64,000 nt of DNA. Source: a bacterium (GTDB lineage: Bacteria; Sysuimicrobiota; Sysuimicrobiia; Sysuimicrobiales; Segetimicrobiaceae). Positions 60,640-64,000 of the stretch are shown here, one piece after another. Numbering within the stretch: the stretch's first letter is position 1; each line of letters begins with the position of its first letter. A program made the position numbers and the translations under genes. The notes under the pieces are model-generated. The model was not told where the DNA came from and made no database searches. It saw nothing but the letters and a program-made list of their open reading frames with translations. The stretch covers positions 118,446 through 182,445 of the forward strand of contig DATGHU010000005.1 of NCBI GenBank assembly GCA_035307765.1. The letters run 5' to 3'.

Positions 60640-60819
60640 TTTGCGTAACTAATCGGTTTTAGTAGAGCACAGTAGGCAATCGTCGCGCTACAAGGGTGGC
60701 ATCAGCCCAGACGTCCCATGAATGTATCTCAACTGAACTAGTCCGACCCACTGCTGGGTACATAGATAGTAGTGCCCAGCGGGGAGTTGTGGGTACGCTG
60801 AAGACGATAGGAGGTACAT

Positions 60820-61503
60820 ATGCGCATACCAATGATCCTTGTACTTGCCGTCATTCTGATCCCGGCCCTTGGGCTCGCCGGGGTCGGTCAATCCCAGGCT
60901 CAAACTCTGCAAGTTTCGCCGGTCCCGATCTGGGGGCTTGTTTTGGGGACGATCATCGTCGCCGGGCTCCTCTACCTAGTAGTGCACAGCCCGGATGGTG
61001 GCTACTATCGGTATCCTTACTATGGCGAATACTACCACCATTACTACCGCCCGCAATACCGACCGTACACAGGCTTCTATCCCGCGTCCGCACCGGTCAT
61101 CATAGTCGCACCGACGATTGTCGGGGTCGTGCTTGGGGTCGTCGTCGTCAACCATCTCGAATACGTTCTGACACGTGACGCATACGGACATCTATATCGC
61201 TATCCTTACTACGGCCCCTACCGCCAGGTCTACTATCGGCCGACGTATCGACCGTACACGCGAACCTTCCAGGATGCACCGGTGCGGGAGGGTGATCGCC
61301 ACTGGGACACTGACAAGAGAAATCTTGCACCGGTCTACCAGCGGCCGCAGCGGCAGCCAACCCCAGCCTACCAGCAGCCCCAGGGGCACCCCAATCCAGG
61401 CCAAAATGGTGATCGGGGCAACTCGGGAGGATCCCGCCACCCCCAGGAGAAGTGCGGACACCCCCAGGAACAGCCCTGCTCCAACAACACACAGCATCAG
61501 TAA
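60820..61503 (+). CDS. Secreted or membrane protein with duplicated tyrosine/proline-rich segment
   Basis: A 227-residue protein with TAGGAGGT 4 nt before the ATG. The signal sequence or first helix is residues 5-27, a helix lies at about 37-55, then the Tyr/Pro module YRYPYYGEYYHHYYRPQYRP (63-82). A second helix (92-110) and a second module starting YRYPYYG at 126 and ending RPYT at 147 repeat the design with a 63-residue period. The tail (150-227) is Gln/Pro/Asn/Gly-rich and disordered. It may be a surface or envelope protein; no family is known. Confidence 0.65.
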   Translation: MRIPMILVLAVILIPALGLAGVGQSQAQTLQVSPVPIWGLVLGTIIVAGLLYLVVHSPDGGYYRYPYYGEYYHHYYRPQYRPYTGFYPASAPVIIVAPTIVGVVLGVVVVNHLEYVLTRDAYGHLYRYPYYGPYRQVYYRPTYRPYTRTFQDAPVREGDRHWDTDKRNLAPVYQRPQRQPTPAYQQPQGHPNPGQNGDRGNSGGSRHPQEKCGHPQEQPCSNNTQHQ

Positions 61504-62049
61504 GATTCAGCATTCTGGAGGTCAATCGTGATGCTAGTAACCAAGCGGCGTGGTTCTAGACTCCTCTGCCTATCACAAGGTGCATCGCTTCCTGATTTGA
61601 AACGAGCCTTGCGGTCGCTCCGGGCTTAGGATCAGAATCGTGCTGAGGAAGCGGCCGTGGGGCGAGGCCGCGCGACCGAGCGCATCAGGAAATCAAAGAT
61701 GAAGAAGACCTCTCACTAGGAACCAGACCGAGATTCCGCGTGCGCGCCACAGGCGGTAGGATCGGCTCCCCGCATGTGCCCCCCTACGCTACGACGCGTG
61801 GCTCTGGTGTGGCCGTGGGACCGGAAAACATGCGCCAGAGACGGTAAGGCCCATGATCCGGCTGATGAGGCCCCATGCTGGCTTCGCATGAAGGAGAGTT
61901 TCGGAAACGCTGATGCCGGGGGGGATTTCGTCATTGGCGCACTGGCCCATGGTGGCCGGGGTGGTCACGCAGGGGGAGCCGACGAGTCGGGGGCCCCCGT
62001 CTTCGCTTCCCCCGCAGGACGCGCCCACCGTTCCGCCGAACCGTCGGCC
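61504..62049. other. Non-coding stretch with repeat copies
   Basis: About 545 bp holding the second copy of the 115-bp repeat (61769-61884), followed at once by the left arm of the 12-bp inverted-repeat sequence (61896-61920). No supported gene. Confidence 0.4.
61769..61884 (+). repeat. Diverged repeat, copy 2
   Basis: Matches 52985-53099 at about 80 percent by eye, on the same strand. Here the TTTCGGAAACGC sequence follows after 13 bp, whereas in copy 1 it lies about 680 bp further along with the ABM-like gene between, suggesting insertion or deletion within an older unit. Confidence 0.5.
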
Positions 62050-62415
62050 ATGGCCCGGTTCTTCAACGCCATCGTTAGCGACGGGCGGCTCAACGTTGCC
62101 GGCCCTGCGGGACCCCACGACGGGTCAGGTTCTTCCACGAACCTGATGTCGATGGCGCCGTTTCCGGTTCAGTTCGCAAGATCGCGACCAAGGGTGAACC
62201 TTAACCGCGCGATTCAGGATTCGCACAACAGCCCGACCTCGCTCCCGCGCCTGGTCGACGAGACCCTGATGGACGCGGTGCGCGCACACTGGGAGCAAGG
62301 TCGCACCGTGACAGCGATGCTGTCCGGAGATAACGGAAAGCAGATCTGGAAAGAGATACTCAAGGTTAGAAGGCAGGATCTGCAACGTCGGGGGCGGGAG
62401 ATGGAACGAGACTGA
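62050..62415 (+). CDS. Doubtful hypothetical ORF
   Basis: A frame of 121 residues from ATG 62050. The last part (RLVDETLMDAVRAHWEQGRT, then SGDNGKQIWKEILKVRRQDL) has a helical, coding-like composition and ends 1 nt before the next small gene, but there is no SD and no known domain. It may be the tail of a decayed gene. Confidence 0.3.
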   Translation: MARFFNAIVSDGRLNVAGPAGPHDGSGSSTNLMSMAPFPVQFARSRPRVNLNRAIQDSHNSPTSLPRLVDETLMDAVRAHWEQGRTVTAMLSGDNGKQIWKEILKVRRQDLQRRGREMERD

Positions 62416-62416
62416 A

Positions 62417-62584
62417 ATGGGCAGACAGGTAGCGGTCGTGCTTTACGTGGTGGCGATGGCAGCCGTCATAGTCGGTGTAGATTTCGTGTTCTTCAGGAAT
62501 CGACTCTGGGAACGGCTGACGGTGAATATTGGCATTGTCTTGGTGTTCGCAGCTTTCTACTTGAGATTCCTTAGGCGTCCATGA
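62417..62584 (+). CDS. 55-residue two-helix membrane protein
   Basis: ATG 62417 to TGA 62584. Hydrophobic helix 1 (VAVVLYVVAMAAVIVGVDFVFF), a short loop FRNRLWERLTVN, and helix 2 (IGIVLVFAAFYLRFL), ending RRP. From memory, small bacterial proteins of this design (Y-x-V-A-M-A, VDxxFFRNRxWERLxxNIG) occur widely as uncharacterised membrane proteins. It is directly downstream of the doubtful ORF ending at 62415. It is easily missed because of its size. Confidence 0.6.
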   Translation: MGRQVAVVLYVVAMAAVIVGVDFVFFRNRLWERLTVNIGIVLVFAAFYLRFLRRP

Positions 62585-63326
62585 ACAAGGCGCGATAGCG
62601 CCCTTTCGCTGCGATTGTGCAGACGCACTTCGCACTCGCTAACAGACGAGCGATCTACGCTAACGTCCTCTGCCCGGCATGGGGTCCTGGATGCCTCGCA
62701 AATACATCGATCGTAGCGAGAAGAATGGCTGCGACGAACAGATGACGAGATTTCAGTTGCAAGGCTCCGGTTTTGGCTGCTGTTTAGCGCTCCCACCCTC
62801 ACGCCGCCACATGGAAGCGCGGCCGTCGTTGCGGAGGCGCAGCCCCAACATGCGCGCCAGCGCCGCCTCGCACCCTCATGCGCCTCGCATGGCACGCAAT
62901 TCCTCATTGCTGGGGCGCATAGACGACGCGGCGGCGAACCGCCATCATGACCAGGGATGGATTATGGGAGTCGCGCATACGAACCGTCTCGTTCGTACGC
63001 CTGAGGCACACTAAGGCCGCCACTGTCCCGAATCCAGGAGCTTCAGGACGCCACACGGGCCCTGACCCGGGCGCTCAGTCAGCAAATCGAACAGGATGCC
63101 AAAAAGGTCGCCACCCAACCTGAAAGCGACGGATGAGGACCAGCGCCCTATGGTGGGTGGCGGAGGCCACGCGACCATCTCCCACACCGTCGAGGCGCAG
63201 CTGCTGGCGATGCACGTCGGGAACTGTACCAGAGGACTCGAAAGGAAGAAGCGCGTGGGGCGACGGAGAACTAACGTTGCGGTGCAAATGATACCGGCTA
63301 TAGCGGCTGCGGTGGAGGCGTTAGAG
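62585..63326. other. Mostly non-coding stretch with a gene-tail fragment
   Basis: About 740 bp. From roughly 63003 to 63136 a plus-strand frame reads like the charged helical end of a protein (RIQELQDATRALTRAL, then SQQIEQDAKKVATQPESDG, stop) but has no beginning. The rest shows no ORF with an SD and no RNA gene. Confidence 0.4.
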
Positions 63327-63668
63327 ATGAGTTCGCGGCAGGCGCAGAGTAAAATGCCCATCGCGGAAGTCGTCAGCATGATCGACCTTGTCAAATACCA
63401 GGAAGGAGCCGTTGTCAGCCGGACGCTTGTGAACTGCTCGACGGGAACGGTCACGCTGTTCGCTTTCGATGAGGACCAAGGCCTAAGTGAGCATACAGTT
63501 CCGTTCGACGCACTTGTACATCTACTCGAGGGCGAAGCGGAGATTACGGTCTCTGGCACTCCGCTCCGGGCGACGGCAGGCGACGCGGTTCTCATGCCAG
63601 CACATCAACCTCACTCGTTGAAGGCCCTCAGCGCATTCAAGATGTTGCTGACGATGATCCGGTCATGA
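63327..63668 (+). CDS. Small cupin protein
   Basis: A 113-residue single-domain cupin from ATG 63327 (GGAGG about 9 nt upstream). It has HTVPFDALVHLLEGEAEITV for motif 1 (the usual G-x5-HxH is reduced: one His before PFDA and one after LV) and AGDAVLMPAHQPHSLKA for motif 2 with its His. Metal binding is plausible. Cupins of this type act as small-molecule isomerases, oxygenases or sensors. The frame extends upstream to 63096 without conservation. Confidence 0.8.
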   Translation: MSSRQAQSKMPIAEVVSMIDLVKYQEGAVVSRTLVNCSTGTVTLFAFDEDQGLSEHTVPFDALVHLLEGEAEITVSGTPLRATAGDAVLMPAHQPHSLKALSAFKMLLTMIRS

Positions 63669-63708
63669 GCAATGCGGACCGAGCTTTTGTCAAATGGTGT
63701 GGAAATTC

Positions 63709-64000
63709 TCAAGCGGCGGCCCCTCGCTTCGATGCCTTCGTGACTTCAATCCCGTTCACGAACTGAATTCCATCCAGCACCTTGGCCACCAAATGCGACG
63801 CATCGAGTCGCCGCCAGCGGTGGCCCGCACGCTGGACTAATTGGAACACCAAGTACAGCCCCGCCCGCGCTGTCTGCATGCGGCGGGTGGCTCGAGTTCG
63901 CAACCGCACCTGGGCGAAGATCGACTCAATCGGATTGGACGTGCGCAAACTCTTCCAGTGGTCCCGCGGGAAGTCGTAGTAGGCGAGCAGCTCATGCTGA
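63709..64000 (-). CDS. IS256-type transposase, C-terminal part (runs off the window)
   Basis: 97 residues to the stop, open at the window edge. DFPRDHWKSLRTSNPIESIF (Glu of the DDE triad in NPIES), then AQVRLRTRATRRMQTARAGL and a helical end match the C terminus of IS256/Mutator transposases. It differs clearly from the complete element at 59188-60630, so it belongs to another IS. The rest of the element lies beyond 64000. Confidence 0.9.
   Translation of the reverse strand, partial: QHELLAYYDFPRDHWKSLRTSNPIESIFAQVRLRTRATRRMQTARAGLYLVFQLVQRAGHRWRRLDASHLVAKVLDGIQFVNGIEVTKASKRGAAA

Noticed and set aside
61862..61868. CTGATGA, the core of hammerhead ribozymes, inside repeat copy 2
   Set aside because: No GAAA partner and no matching stems follow, and copy 1 has CTGATAA instead.
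1..64000. CRISPR array, rRNA, tRNA, replication origin
   Set aside because: No regularly spaced short repeats, no rRNA or tRNA sequence signatures and no DnaA-box cluster were noticed in the reading.

Overview
The window is a high-GC (roughly two-thirds G+C) bacterial chromosome segment. Most start codons are ATG or GTG behind strong purine-rich Shine-Dalgarno (SD) sites, and neighbouring genes often overlap by 1-4 nt. There is no ribosomal RNA or taxonomic marker gene. The gene mix (ECF transporter, GatCA-like amidase, leucine dehydrogenase, DUF1989, hydantoinase, many orphan amidases and SDRs) suggests an uncultured soil or sediment lineage of the Terrabacteria type, possibly Candidatus Segetimicrobium/ANGP1-like. 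That placement is an inference from general gene style and was not tested.

Layout. 1-8 kb: the end of a QueT-like S component, then a tightly packed minus-strand operon: aldehyde dehydrogenase, M20 hydrolase, EcfA1, EcfA2, EcfT, S component, GatC-like, GatA-like amidase. It reads as an uptake-and-hydrolysis unit for an unknown amide or N-acyl compound. 8-23 kb: single-gene metabolism and envelope functions (amidohydrolase, DUF4337, S11 D-Ala-D-Ala carboxypeptidase, zinc alcohol dehydrogenase, EamA exporter, cobalamin-binding protein, second amidase, aldo/keto reductase, methyltransferase, HD-GYP, MsrA). 23.6-30.5 kb: a nitrogen-compound block (ThDP enzyme, ureohydrolase, hydantoinase/allantoinase-type amidohydrolase, sugar-epimerase-like dehydrogenase, uracil/xanthine permease). 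30.7-34.2 kb: a Dpp/Opp-type ABC transporter without its ATPases, followed by an M28 peptidase-like protein.

36.5-43.6 kb holds a minus-strand series: crotonase, SDR, an unusual class I glutamine-amidotransferase-like protein, PurU, SDR, leucine dehydrogenase, DUF1989. The amidotransferase-like gene is the most notable item. A single in-frame UGA sits exactly where the nucleophilic cysteine of the GTCGG elbow belongs, and a hairpin follows at SECIS distance. I read it as one selenoprotein gene (38598-39332), which simple ORF calling splits in two.

44-52 kb holds small stand-alone genes (DUF899, an ArsR plus SRPBCC pair under a palindromic operator, extradiol dioxygenase, alpha/beta hydrolase, DUF1697, nucleotidyltransferase, isoprenylcysteine-methyltransferase-like, DinB, HTH). 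Several appear to be transcribed without a leader. From about 52 kb to the end the DNA is less GC-rich, sparsely coding and visibly decaying. It has diverged repeats, a protein-glutaminase-like gene, a dienelactone hydrolase, fragments of a livF/ridA operon, a broken second copy of a DUF1905 gene, and an intact IS256-family element with a 9-bp target duplication. It also has a duplicated tyrosine-rich membrane protein, a cupin, and the 3' end of another IS256-type transposase running off the window.
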